In this document: one piece after another, positions 1-10,817 of the stretch
Numbering within the stretch: the stretch's first letter is position 1
Layout: every line of letters begins with the position of its first letter
Origin: Triglochin maritima
Taxonomy: Eukaryota; Streptophyta; Magnoliopsida; Alismatales; Juncaginaceae
DNA: 64,000 bases
Direction of reading: 5' to 3'
Assembly: GCA_963682175.1 (NCBI GenBank)
Contig: OY821784.1
Coordinates: forward strand, 31,849,621 to 31,913,620
Program-made: the position numbers and the translations under genes
Notes under the pieces: model-generated
The model's input: the letters and a program-made list of their open reading frames with translations, nothing else
Database searches by the model: none
Told to the model about the DNA's origin: nothing

Positions 1-1217
1 AAAGCAAACGAGAAAGAAGAAATCCTAACTCACTTTCGTAGGAATCACGGTTGCACTTAGCACGTGCAACTAGCCGTTAAACCTCTTTGTTGCCAAGGAG
101 GAGGAGTGTTGTCTCCTGAGGGTTTTCAGCGGATATACCCACAAAATCCGAACAAGATGCATTATTCAATCTAGACACTCGACTCGTTGGACAAATTTTT
201 GTCGATCAATCGACGCGGTAATCCTACGGGCCGACTCTATATAGGTAATCAGTCCACACACCTAACCTAATGAACCATTCGTGCAAGTTAAATAAGGAAT
301 TAAGTGAAAGACATGGATAACCTCAAGATCCTCAAGTAATACAAAGTGTAAGGTCCATTAAGGTTCTTATTTGCATTTTTTTTTCTTTTTTTTTCTTTTT
401 CTTTTCACATTTATTTTTTCATTTTATTAGTTGGAGCTTCATTCTCCCAGGCTCAGGTTTCGTGCATCATTTCCCATGAGGACTTACACTATCACGTACA
501 CCTTTCCCCAAATCTCCACATAGGGCAATCCCTACCACCCGTGTAACGGGAGTTCGGTCGGCGCATCCCAAGTCAGATGACTCGAAAGTACCAGACACAA
601 AGTCCCCTCAGACCTACTTTCCCGAGTGATAGGAGCCGTGCGAGAAGAGAGAACACCACTTATTTCTTATCTACACATGAACCAAAACCCCTACACTAAT
701 GTCTCACAACAAGATTAAGAGGGTCCTTGACTACAACAAACTTCCTAAATGAACAAACACGAATTATTGACTCACTAGGTTCAGGGTGGACTTCTTTGAA
801 TGTTTGAGCAGTGAAACCCTATCATTACTCACCCCCAAGGGAAAACTGGGGTGCATCCTAACGACTCGATAAATCCTAAAGTCACTGTACTAGATATCCT
901 AATGCATCAAGTTCAAGACAATTTTGGGGGCTTTCTTTTTACTTTTCCTCTCAATGGTTTTGCACATGCTAAACACACGCAAAACCCACAAAACATTTTC
1001 TTTCGCAAACACATGAAGATTTTGAAAGAAATGTGGAAATTTTAAAGTACTAGGCAAGCAAAAGAAGACAAGTCACCCAACGATCATGGCAAGCAGATAT
1101 ATCGATATTAAATGCAGCACACTAACATGACCCTAAAAATGCAAACAAAAGAAAACAAAAACAAGGGAAAAGACTCGACTATGTAGACACGTAAAACACC
1201 CCCACACCTACTACATG
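1..1217 (-). other. 3' untranslated region of element A
   Basis: Non-coding, with pyrimidine-rich runs near 361-425. It matches the 3' untranslated regions of B and E, including the stretch around 10-60 with GCACGTGC and TCCTACGAAAGTGAG (reverse strand). No gene seen. Confidence 0.7.
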
Positions 1218-1231
1218 CATTGTCCTCAATG
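1218..1231 (-). other. Conserved hairpin motif, element A
   Basis: CATTGAGGACAATG on the minus strand: a 5-bp stem (CATTG/CAATG) with an AGGA loop. It is followed on that strand by a G-rich tract (GGTGTGGGGG) like the polypurine tract at the LTR edge. The same block occurs in B, C and E. Confidence 0.8.
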
Positions 1232-1590
1232 AATGTGAGCAAGATACTACATGGATTTATGCATGAAAAAAGGAGAGGTCTCACCAACATTAAGTACAAA
1301 GGGAAGTAGGTCATGTTGATGGACACAAACCCGAATTCCCTCAAAACCTGTGAGATGCTAAAGAAAAGATGCAAATACGTGAAAGAAATGGAGCCCAAAT
1401 ACACAAGGGTTGGGGCTCACAACAATCGATGCTCACTGAAGGAGTCTTTTATTGTACTTTCTCTTCTTCTTCTTTTCTTTTTTCTTTTTTTCTTTTTTTC
1501 TTTTTTTTTCTTCTTTTTTATAACTATGTACAAACATAAGTTCACATCTTCATTTGTCAAAAGACATAAAATGGGAACCTCAAGAGTGGG

Positions 1591-3102
1591 TCAATGCACT
1601 TGGAAAGGGAACATGACACCATGCGGGGCCAGAATACGCATGCGTGGGCCCCCTTCACAAAGAGCACCAGATGAAATGAGAGGTTCATGAATTGCCCGCA
1701 AAGGCGTCTCATTCAAAGGATCAAACTGAAAGAGCTTGAACCTCTCGAGAGTTTGGGAAATAAGGGGCAACGGAAGAAAAATATCTCCCGTTACGGAACT
1801 GAAGTTATGATCATCAATCCAAACTCTCCAACCAACAGGCTGGTGGGTCGGAACGAGGTCAAGCACCTCGTTATACATGTCCAACTCACCAGGAGAACAA
1901 GAAGTGGGTCTCATACCCAAAGTATCCTCCAAGGAACTCCTAATACCATCATGAGCAATGTAGTTGTTTGATGTTCCATCATTTCCAAGATGATCAGGAA
2001 CAATAGTGAGAGGCAAACTCTCATCAGGTTGTTTGAAATTGAGGGTACTAGGGAGCTCTTGCTCCACCAGAGGTGAGTCCTTAAGAGACACAATATGAAG
2101 ATCATGTGGCTCAAGGGCCACGGGACAAAAAGATAAGGCACAATCCTGTGCCGACTCATAATGATGCTGGTCCAAGTTATTCTCAATTTGAATCGAATCC
2201 CCCACTAAGTGATCGTGAATTGAAACCCCAAGTCCCTCAGACTGACTAGGAGTTTGACTTTGAAAGGTTGTGCTTTGAATTTGTGGATGTGGTGGTGGTT
2301 CGATATCAAAAGATGAATCCTCATGTTGACAAGAAAGGTGACCCTCCTCACGTTCATGGAATTGTTGTGTCATTTGACTCACTTGCAATTCCATATTTTG
2401 CAAGGAATTCAAGTTGGACTTCAATAAAGTTTGAGTGGTTTCCATGAATGTTTGGAGGGTTTGTTTTAAGGAATCAAATTTGGGGTCAACAGTGAGGTCC
2501 AAGTCAGAGCTTGGGAAATTTTGGGGTTGGGTGTTGATGGGCTGAGAATGAGTCCAATGATTTGAAGTGGGGTGTTGGTAGAATTATGGGTATTCGGGAG
2601 GAGGATACGGGGGTGAAAATGAGGTATAAGAATTTGGATAAGAATTGTCTCCCCACGAATCCATCACTCTCGGGTTGTACGCGGATGCGTAATGGTCATA
2701 ATGAGCATTTTGGGAAAATGTGTGCTCAGACTCAGGCTCAGGGGGAACATAAGGACATTCCCCGATAACATGACCACTCAACCCACAACAGTCGCACGGT
2801 ACGGCTACTGGAGCCACCGGTGCACTCATGTCGTCTGCCATACGCATGAAAGAGGCCAAAGTTTGTTGTAATGTCTCAGTTTGTTGACCAGCATATGATC
2901 CGGCATAAGTAGATTGTGGTCTAGCAGTCGGTGCCTCTCTCATGTTACCCCAATATGAAGACTGCTCAGTCACAAAATTGCGATCGTCCCAACCATACGA
3001 GGTGTTAGTCTGAGCCCCCCCAGGTTGCATGGGTCCGGAGTACCAGGGAGAATCGTCCTGGTCCCAACAATGATATGGATGGTCGCCCATGTAACCATCC
3101 AT
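1591..3102 (-). pseudogene. Fused zinc-knuckle gag remnant plus accessory domain, element A
   Basis: One frame of 504 codons, broken only by a TAA at 2584-2586 (codon 173). Residues 103-116 form a CCHC zinc knuckle (C-x2-C-x4-H-x4-C). A Q/P-rich segment with the YNP motif typical of these gags follows. After the stop comes a helical stretch (about LKQTLQTFMETTQTLLKSN) matching the region just before the protease in C and E. The protein then passes straight to the accessory domain: EP..LHI, PVGWRV and a C-terminal MFPFQV correspond to EPFELHI, PIGWRV and MFSFDV in element E. The retroviral-type gag core and the aspartic protease are both missing. Start chosen at the ATG at 3102. Function unknown; the knuckle suggests nucleic-acid binding. 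Confidence 0.75.
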
Positions 3103-4217
3103 CTCAACAGAGAACTCTCGAGTCGACCACTCTCACCACCACGAGGCAAAGCTCGCAAAAAGTGCTCGACTCGACCCTAAAACGCTACTGGAGAGTGTAA
3201 AGGGGAGGAGACTAAAACGTAGAAGTAGGTGAGAAGAAGATGACTCAGAGGAGAAGGGAAGAATCCCTAAAGCTAGCGTCGGTAGAGGGATCAGGAAGAA
3301 GCCTAACTAGCAAGCACGACTCAAACAATGAAAGGAAATGGGTCCTTAGGCTAGACGACGCCTAACTTCGAGGTCACTAGCCTCAACACGCCTCACCTCC
3401 CTACAACGAGGACCACAATACCCAGCAAGTGATACCAGATCTGGAGATCTAGTACCTCCTACTATCGACAAGGTAGGCAACGCCGATCAGGTCATGACGG
3501 TGTCAACTAGATTACTCTCCTAGTGCGCCCACAATCCTTAGGGCCAATGTCTACTTTCTTTTAGTTAAGGCTTTATTAAGAGTGATTTTTGGGGCCAAGG
3601 AAAGGGTGATGAAATCCCCCACCTTATCTTTTATGGGACAGCCCCTCCTTAGTAGCGATTTGATCCTAGATCTAGCAATCAATCGCTCCAATCAAACGCT
3701 CATCTCACTCTTGTCCTGATGCAATTCCTACTAACTAATGCATGGGCATACAAGATGCATGAATGAGTGTAGGAAATGTGTACCTCACGCCAGCACTCAA
3801 CAACTGAAAAGAAAGCTAAAAGAAAAGACAACTATATGCCTAAGTCAATACATGATGCGTGACCTAAACAAATAAGAACGTCTAGTCTTTTGCTTTGGAT
3901 TTTAAGGCTAAGTTGATTAATGGGGGAGTGATTAATGATCTGGGAGCAAACCAGAAGTCACAACATGCAAAATAGGGCTCCCAAATAACACAAATTGCAA
4001 CACTAACTACCAGAAAAAATTACAAGGCAAGAAACTCTCACCAGGCCGCCAATTGGCGGTCTGCAACCGCTGATTGGCGGTCTGTTTAGGTCTTCTCTTC
4101 CTCAAACTTCTCCAGTAGCCTCCCCTTGATCTTGTGGTTCCCTGAAACTAGGAAAAACTAAAAACAAAAAATTAAAAACCCCTCGAATCGTCCAAACCAA
4201 CGTCTGGACAGAGCACC
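3103..4217 (-). other. Leader of element A
   Basis: About 1.1 kb between primer site and first start codon, homologous to the leaders of C and E. It carries two copies of the CCAATTGG-centred family palindrome at 4045-4060 and 4066-4081, just inside the primer site. No coding potential recognised. Confidence 0.75.
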
Positions 4218-4235
4218 TCCCCGGCAACGGCGCCA
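4218..4235 (-). other. Primer-binding site, element A
   Basis: Minus strand TGGCGCCGTTGCCGGGGA, a few bases inside the 5' LTR. This is the tRNA-Asp-type primer site known from Athila-group elements, here without mismatch. Confidence 0.9.
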
Positions 4236-4241
4236 AAAACT

Positions 4242-5773
4242 TGATTGATCATTTTATATTTACCGCAAGTGCACGGCCGCGTTGAAGCGGTGGCAAATAC
4301 GGGTCGTCCACTGGGAGGTGTGTCGACGATTGGTTTGTTCGAAGGCGAGAGGTAAAAAGAAGGAGAGAAAGGTTGGTTACACTAAACTACACTAAGATGC
4401 AAAAAGGAAATGGAAGAAAAGCAAGAAAACTAAACCCCATAGGGGGTAGAGAAATAATGTGAACATAAAGAAGTGTGTGTGTGTTCATTAAGCTCCTCAC
4501 AACATGTAGTGCATGAAATCAGAAAACTACATCCAACTTTGCCTCCACATGAATTAAGATAAGACTACATCATTAAAACATACAAGACAATAATTGGAAT
4601 GAAGCTATATGAACTCAAGTATAAAGACTATACCCTACTATGCCTCCACATGAATTAAGATTTCACTACATCATTAAAACATACAAGACATTAGCTAAGG
4701 TAAAGGCAACAAGAGCACATACACTACAAATTGTGTTTCCAAAATTAACTTCATCCATATCCTAACCTTATCATTCCCCATAAAATAGGTCCACTAATCA
4801 AAGCACAAGCTAAGCTTCATTCAAGAGCATTAGCATATCCAAGATAAGAGTGGAGACCCATTATATGGTTATGGAAATCATATAAAGCTCAAGGGATAAA
4901 CATAACACACACTTAATACACTACATGATTATATCACATATTTCTCCACCCCCCAAATGGGGATGGAACTACTCACACATATTTAAACTAACTACTCTAA
5001 CAAAATGAAGCATTCTACTGAAATAAAACTACACTAATCAAGCAAGAAATAAAGAAGCATAAAAGGAAAGGAAAGACTAAACAAATATGCACAAATTAAA
5101 AGACAAGATTAAAAGAAACTACAAGAATTATTTTATTATCAAATGACTCACATTGAAGGTAACATTCTTCTCCACCTTGAGTTTTTGCTTCAAGGCTCAC
5201 TCCTTAGTAGAGAGAATGCCACCAAACAATGGGTGATTACAATGGAAGGTGGAGAGTTCTATTTATAGGCATGGAAAAAGCTAATCCGGGACAATCCCCC
5301 GATGTGGGACTAAACCAATACCAAAAATAGACTAAGAATACACTAATACAAGCCCAGTACAAATCTTAACGGATCTCGAGACATATGGACCGCCAATTAG
5401 CGGTCTATATGATCCAGATCGAGTTGGTTTTGGTTGTGGGCTTTCCTGGTGGTCTTTGTTGGTCTTTGATGCATCTACTTTGTTTATTGGAGCTCCGACC
5501 CGAATCGAATTGCCAAAATACTCCTCATGATGGTGTGGAGTTTCCTGTTTTGCTCTTAGGTCCTTCGGTCTTACGATCAGGTCCTTCTCCATTGCATCTT
5601 GGTCCTCAGGTCTCACAATTAAGTCCTTTTTCCTGCTTTTGGGTCCTTTCATGGCTCTTCTCTTCAAACCTCTTTATTCCTGAAAACTAAACATAAAACT
5701 CGTCACGTAGCATTGCTTAGGTGTAAGATAATGGATATAAGGTACAAATATAAGCATGAAATGATGTCAATCA
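4242..5773 (-). repeat. 5' LTR of element A (1532 bp)
   Basis: On the minus strand it starts TGATTGACATC (5773 leftwards) and ends in GATCAATCA at 4242, a TG...CA LTR homologous along its length to the LTRs of C, D and E. A TATA box on the minus strand (TATAAATAG, 5259-5267) marks the U3/R boundary. U3 holds one copy of the family palindrome at 5389-5404. It is about 130 bp longer than the other LTRs and ends in a variant tail (ATCAATCA rather than CGTTCAACA) that it shares with the truncated LTR at 18313. Confidence 0.92.
5259..5267 (-). promoter_or_regulatory. TATA box in element A LTR
   Basis: TATAAATAG on the minus strand, at the same place in the LTR as in elements C, D and E. Transcription would be expected to start roughly 25-35 bp further left. 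Confidence 0.7.
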
Positions 5774-6197
5774 GAGAGGATCTCCCGGACTGAGTCCTCT
5801 TGTACTTTTAAAAATACTAGAGGTGCCATTAAGAAGAATAGAAAAATAGTTGCTTTGAATACAAGAGCTAATCGAGGTAATGACATGCTCAGAAAACCCA
5901 AAAGCATGCATGACTTTGTAAAGAAAATTCCATTCAATTCTATCAAATTTCTTTTCCATATCTAATTTAATGATGACATTGCCACCATGCACCTTATTAT
6001 CAAGATGCTCAGTTTATTCAAGAGCTAGACTAATATTGTCTTCAATATGCCTAGTTTTGGTAAAAGCACCTTTTCGAGTGGAGATTATCTTTGGGATGAT
6101 GAGGGAGAGCCTAGAAACAATGATTTTGGACCCTGATTTTTTAGTAGACAACACAAAGACTAATAGGTCTAAGGTGACTTATACTAGATGGATTATT
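5774..6197 (-). pseudogene. L1-type LINE reverse transcriptase fragment (copy 1)
   Basis: Minus-strand translation contains KLDMEKKFDRIEWNFL and GLSPGDPL, the fingers/palm region of plant L1-type LINE reverse transcriptases (usually KLDMxKAYDRVEW and GLRQGDPLSP). Only about 140 residues are left; endonuclease, the F-A-D-D catalytic box and tail are absent. It begins exactly at the edge of element A's LTR and stops where element B's leader begins. It is nearly identical to 10818-11240. Confidence 0.85.
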
Positions 6198-7072
6198 TAG
6201 TGTTTTGTATGCATTATTCTTGCTAAATTCTTGCAAATCAATTTCTGTTGAAGAGTGCTGGAGTCAAGGTACGTAACGTGGTTTTCATCGATTGCATTTA
6301 AGCATATAATCTAGTTGCATACAACCTTGCAATTGCCCCCCCCCCTCTAAAGACCATTGTTTGACTATCTTTGCTAGATCTAAGTTATACTATCTTAAGG
6401 GCAACTCCGTAGGCAAAGATACGGTGGGGATTTCATCACCCTTCCGTGGCCCACAAATCACAATCCTAAAGTGTCACCCAAGCCTTAAATTAAAATCAAT
6501 TAGACATTGACCCCTATGGATTCAGACTCATTTAAGGAGAAGAATTGGTTTGGCTTGCTATGACCTGAAGCTGATTGAATTTAATTTGGTGTCTAGAAAG
6601 TGTTTTTGTGTTTACGTAAGTCTTCCAAGCGAAGTGATTGTCTAATTGGTACCGACTCTGTCGGAAGCGCCCCCACTAGCTATACACGGGCTGGCCAAGT
6701 TGGTTTGATTAGTGAGGGAGGTGAATCAAGCGAATCAATTCGACTCAACCAGTTAGGAGTCGTCTAGATCTAAGCGACACTAGGTCTAGGATTGTTTGAG
6801 CCGTGCTTTCTTAGGAATTTTCTGACCAACCCTCTTTCTATCTTTAGAGTTAGGTTTCCCTTCTCAAAATAAAAAAAACAAAAAAATATTTGTAATTAAT
6901 TCTTGAAATTAAATTTGGAATTTAAATTTAGAATTTGAATTCAAAAATTGATTCAACTCGGTGCACTCAGATTTGTATTCGGGACTTAAGTAATCGACTC
7001 TCACGAGTTCATCTAGATTCCAGTCTGGAACTTAGCCCCAATCCATCTGCTGCACCACCTCACCCGGATCCA
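6198..7072 (+). other. Leader of element B
   Basis: Non-coding. The stretch around 6410-6560 (GGGGATTTCATCACCCTT, then AAAATCAATTAGACATT) aligns with leaders of C (about 13930-14010) and E (about 37550-37630). A C-run lies near 6337-6345. No TGGCGCC primer site is found. Confidence 0.65.
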
Positions 7073-9502
7073 ATGGGTGAGAACGTAGTGGACCCGCCTG
7101 TTGCACAACATATAACTCTGAGGGATCGATGCTATCCAGCGATGGCTGCTCAGCCATCGTGCATCGTTATGCCCACCATACCGGGTCGCGACTTCGAACT
7201 TAAGGCACAATACATGAGTATGTTGCCTAAGTTCACCTCTAGGGAAGACCCATATCACTTCCTTAGAGAATTTGAGGAAATCTGCTCTCTTATGCAATAC
7301 CAGCATATCCCTGAGGAGGCAGTGCGTCTGAAATTCGTGCCTCTAGCACTAAAGGACGACGCTAAGAAATGGCTATATAGTCTAGCCGAAAGATCTATTA
7401 GGAGTTGGGGTGAGTTTGTTCAAATATTCCTGAAAAAATATTTCCCCAACCATAAGACTATGAGGATTAGGAATGAAATTGTTGCATTCGTTCAGTCTGA
7501 GAGCGAGCCGTTCTATTCCTATCTAGAAAGATTTAAAAGTGTACTGACCCAATGCCCTCATCATGGAATTCCAAGATGGCAATTATGCCAAATTATTTAT
7601 GAGGGATTGACACCCACATCTAGGGTTATGGTAGAATCCGTAAGCCAAGGGAACTTCATGTCGAAAAATGAATCTGATGCCTGGACTTTTCTTGAGGATT
7701 TAGCTGAAAACAGTATGCAATGGGACAATGCTAGAACACCGCTTAACCCGAGTATTGGATCTAGAATAGCAAGTCAACCCAAACCAGGTGTCTTAGCTGT
7801 AGATGCCAACATAGCGGCTGAAGCAAAACTAGCTACACTTATGCACAGAATGGAAAGTTTAGAGCTACAAACCCAAACTCGAGTGAATCAAGCATCGTCT
7901 ATCCCTTGCTCTAGATGTGGTCAGACTGGTCATGTAATGGAGGATTGTGCGGACTGGGAACAAGTTAATGTCATGTATAACCATGCTAGAAATGACCCGT
8001 ACGCATCAACCTATAACTCGGGTTGGCGTAATAATTCCAATTTCTTATCAAGCCAACAAGGTCAACCTCCTAGACAACAACCAAATCCGTATAACCAAAA
8101 TAATACATCATCTGGGTTTAGTAACAATGGCGATCATGAGGTTAGGTTGACAAGCTTTGAAAATTTGATGAAAACCTTTATACAAACAACCAACCAGACC
8201 TTCCAAAGGCTAGAGACACAAGTCAGCCAACTAGCACAAATAGTAGGTGAAAGAGAAAAGGGTCGGTTTCCAAGTCAACCTGAGGTGAACCCTAGATCTA
8301 ATAATTCATATCAATCCTATCAAACACCTTCAGGAAATAACAACCCTAGACCGGTTCAAATGGTTAATGAGGAAGGATCGTTCCAACAAATAAATGTTGT
8401 AGTATCATTACGGTCCGGACAGATTGATAATAATGTAGTAAATCCTAGAACGTCTAATCAATCTAGCCATCAAGCTACCACATATGACCTAACCATTGAA
8501 CCTGACGTCCAATCTGAAACGCCCAACCCACCTACTCAACCTGAACCCATAGCTCAACCTGAACCTGAGCGAGTCTATGTTCCTAAAGCCTCATTCCCTA
8601 ATAGACTCAAAAAGAACTCAAGTGCACAAATGGAGAAAATCTTGGAAGTATTTAAGCAAGTTAAGGTGAACATTCCACTCTTAGACATGATTCAACAAAT
8701 ACCTGCTTATGCTAAATTCTTAAAAGATCTGTGCACTAAAAAGAGAAAAACGAACGTACTGAAGAAGGCATTCTTAACTGCAAACATAAGCTCTATCCTG
8801 TCAAACTCGTCTCCTATAAAATATAAGGATCCTGGATGTCCCACAATTTCATGTGCAATAGGAGATACTTTTATCAACAAAGCCCTTCTAGACCTTGGTG
8901 CTAGTGTTAATTTACTCTCGTACTCTGTCTATGAGCAAATGAACCTTGGTCCACTAAAACCCTCTAAGACAACCCTTCAATTTGCTGATTGCTCTATTAA
9001 GAAACCAAGAGGTATAGTAGAGGATGTTTTAATCAAGGTTGGTGACTTCATTTACCCAGTGGATTTTGTCGCACTAGATACCGCGCCTGTTGTAAATCCT
9101 AATCGACAAATCCCTGTAATTCTAGGCAGACCCTTTTTAGCCACTTCTGAAGCATTGATAAACTGTCGAAATGGGCTCATGCAATTATGTTTTGGGAACT
9201 TAAAAGTTGAATTTAATATCTTTCATATTGATAGTGAGCCAGAAATAATATGCAATCAAAGTGATGTTGTAATGAAATCGCGTATCTATAAGATTTCTGA
9301 ATCATCACAAAATCAAAAAGGAAGTAAGAAAAATGGGAGGAATTCATCTATACACCCACCATCACTCGAGCAAATAAGAGAACCAATTTATGTGAGGGGT
9401 GTGGAACCTGTGACTCAGGACTCTCATTGCAACATGGGGAACAATTCAACTGGATACATGCACCAATATGGTGTCATTCAATCCAGTTCTGACTATGGTT
9501 GA
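7073..9502 (+). CDS. gag-pro: gag-pro polyprotein of element B
   Basis: 809 residues without a break, the best-preserved coding region of the Athila-type group here. Order: Retrotrans_gag-type core at about residues 45-200 (FLREFEEIC, KDDAKKWL, FLKKYFPNHKT), CCHC zinc knuckle at 279-292, a Q/N/S-rich linker, then an aspartic protease around residue 607. The protease site reads DLGAS in place of the usual D-S/T-G, as is normal for the Athila group; the later hallmark LGRPFLAT follows near residue 683. ATG 7073 (MGENVVDPP) was chosen because it aligns with the start regions of the C and E gags; the frame is open further upstream without a convincing ATG. The protein ends soon after the protease, where autonomous relatives continue into reverse transcriptase. 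It should form particles and cut Gag but cannot copy RNA. Confidence 0.88.
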   Translation: MGENVVDPPVAQHITLRDRCYPAMAAQPSCIVMPTIPGRDFELKAQYMSMLPKFTSREDPYHFLREFEEICSLMQYQHIPEEAVRLKFVPLALKDDAKKWLYSLAERSIRSWGEFVQIFLKKYFPNHKTMRIRNEIVAFVQSESEPFYSYLERFKSVLTQCPHHGIPRWQLCQIIYEGLTPTSRVMVESVSQGNFMSKNESDAWTFLEDLAENSMQWDNARTPLNPSIGSRIASQPKPGVLAVDANIAAEAKLATLMHRMESLELQTQTRVNQASSIPCSRCGQTGHVMEDCADWEQVNVMYNHARNDPYASTYNSGWRNNSNFLSSQQGQPPRQQPNPYNQNNTSSGFSNNGDHEVRLTSFENLMKTFIQTTNQTFQRLETQVSQLAQIVGEREKGRFPSQPEVNPRSNNSYQSYQTPSGNNNPRPVQMVNEEGSFQQINVVVSLRSGQIDNNVVNPRTSNQSSHQATTYDLTIEPDVQSETPNPPTQPEPIAQPEPERVYVPKASFPNRLKKNSSAQMEKILEVFKQVKVNIPLLDMIQQIPAYAKFLKDLCTKKRKTNVLKKAFLTANISSILSNSSPIKYKDPGCPTISCAIGDTFINKALLDLGASVNLLSYSVYEQMNLGPLKPSKTTLQFADCSIKKPRGIVEDVLIKVGDFIYPVDFVALDTAPVVNPNRQIPVILGRPFLATSEALINCRNGLMQLCFGNLKVEFNIFHIDSEPEIICNQSDVVMKSRIYKISESSQNQKGSKKNGRNSSIHPPSLEQIREPIYVRGVEPVTQDSHCNMGNNSTGYMHQYGVIQSSSDYG

Positions 9503-9572
9503 CTTTGAGCAAATCCCATCCTTCCACCGCAGTTCACCAAGGTAATAAGTGCATTTGCTTTATATTTGCATA

Positions 9573-9603
9573 CATTGAGGACAATGCATGATTTAGGTGT
9601 GGG
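9573..9603 (+). other. Hairpin motif and internal polypurine-like tract, element B
   Basis: CATTGAGGACAATG (9573-9586, 5-bp stem, AGGA loop) followed directly by TTTAGGTGTGGGGGG. The G-rich part repeats the sequence of the true polypurine tract at 10578-10592, about 1 kb downstream. Confidence 0.75.
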
Positions 9604-10577
9604 GGGATGTTTATGTATATATTTATCTATATATCTGTCTTTTATTTCTAAAAAAAATTAATCAATGTTTCATGACATAGCTTAAGATTGAACTGCCAAA
9701 ACCCGTGTACAAATTGCATTGAGTTTTTGTTCCTTATTATATAGCTATGCTTATAGAAATTATGACATAAATCTAAGTTCCAAAGAAATAACATATTGCC
9801 CTTTAAGATATGTATGCACTTAAATTGGATGAATCAAATCTTTAAAGTGGTTGATAAAAAGCAGAGGTTGAGGACAATATACCGGGAAGTGTGGACTTCT
9901 AATAGCAATTAAGCCTTGAGGAAAATAAAAGTAAAAATAAAGGAATAAAGTGAAGAAAACACATTTTGCAAAATGATTACAAAAGCCCAAGCCTTTGAGT
10001 CACTGGTCCGTAGGGGTATCTTGAAACCCGGTAACTTGAGTCTACCAGCTCGGGATTATCGACCAAACTCGCTACACGAATGCAAAAAGGGTAAAAGTGT
10101 CAAAAAACAAATGTGTTGAATCACGGAAGAAAAGAAAAAAATACTCAAGGCCCAAAGCTAAAAGAATGATCCATGCCATGGTTGATCCGAATGATACTTC
10201 ACCACCAGAGGAGGCGTGCAAAATAATTTAAGTGATAACATGTGTAGAAGGGCTAAAGTGGTGTGAATATTGGAGGAATGAAGATCAAGTCAGAATTTTG
10301 ATGAGTTAGATTTATATAATGAGCATGCAAGAATTCTAAGTGAGATGTATAAGGTTGAGGTGGGGATATTGAAAGTTGTTAATGGAATGTTGAATTAAGA
10401 CTTTGTGGGTGTGTCAACTGAAAACCCTCACGAGACAAAACTCGTCCTCTAAGGAAACTTGGGGGTTTAAAGCTTGTTGAACATGCTAAGTGCAACCGTG
10501 ATTCCTACGAAAGTGAGTTAGGATTTCCCTGTTTTCATTTTTCTTATATTCTGTTTTGCTAGGGACTAGCAAAATCT
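9604..10577 (+). other. 3' untranslated region of element B
   Basis: AT-rich and non-coding. The last 150 bp (TGCTAAGTGCAACCGTGATT, then CCTACGAAAGTGAGTTAGG) are shared with A, D and E. Confidence 0.6.
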
Positions 10578-10592
10578 AGGTGTGGGGGTATT
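10578..10592 (+). other. Polypurine tract, element B
   Basis: AGGTGTGGGGGTATT-type tract immediately before the TG that opens the 3' LTR. Confidence 0.75.
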
Positions 10593-10817
10593 TGATGCAT
10601 TGCGTACATTGCATCATATGTCTTTCATTTAGATTAATTTTATATCAATAAATGCTACTAAGGTATGTGTTTAGTCTTATTTACAGAATACAGGGACCTG
10701 AATGCAAATTACCCATATCCCGAGCATAAATGCGTGCAAGAGACTCATTCCTGGCATAAAGACCAAGTTCAAGATTATCGGGTTTCAAATGGAAATGCAT
10801 CCAAGCATAAAAGCATT
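10593..10817 (+). repeat. Truncated 3' LTR of element B
   Basis: Starts TGATGCATTGCGTACATTGC right after the polypurine tract and is collinear in general plan with the first part of the other LTRs, but it breaks into LINE sequence at 10818 well before a TATA box. Only the first 225 bp of U3 remain. Confidence 0.7.

Larger units (their letters stand above)
1..5773 (-). mobile_element. Element A: Athila-type, pol-less LTR retrotransposon (partial)
   Basis: Reads on the minus strand. Its 5' LTR is at 4242-5773, the primer site follows at 4218-4235, and one coding region lies at 1591-3102. Position 1 falls in the same conserved stretch that elements B, D and E carry shortly upstream of their 3' LTRs, so the 3' LTR lies just outside the window on the left. 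The internal region has no gag core, protease, reverse transcriptase or integrase. The right-hand flank begins GAGAG inside a LINE fragment; the matching target-site copy cannot be seen. Family assignment rests on the PBS, LTR ends and homology to elements C and E. Confidence 0.9.
6198..10817 (+). mobile_element. Element B: Athila-type gag-pro retrotransposon lacking its 5' LTR
   Basis: Plus-strand element with leader (6198-7072), an uninterrupted gag-pro frame (7073-9502), hairpin and internal polypurine tract (9573-9603), terminal polypurine tract (10578-10592) and 225 bp of a 3' LTR. No 5' LTR or primer site is present: the LINE fragment joins directly to the leader. No reverse transcriptase or integrase follows gag-pro. 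Its gag-pro and LTR are clearly diverged from those of C and E, so it is a separate subfamily. Confidence 0.85.

Noticed and set aside
5385..5690. Plus-strand open frame in the element A LTR, repeated in the other LTRs
   Set aside because: LTR sequence; the similar frames in D and E are on the opposite strand relative to the element or broken, and overlap the palindromes.
6640..6680. Possible primer site TTGGTACCGACTCTG for element B
   Set aside because: It lies 440 bp into the leader, beside no LTR edge, and matches no usual primer tRNA end.
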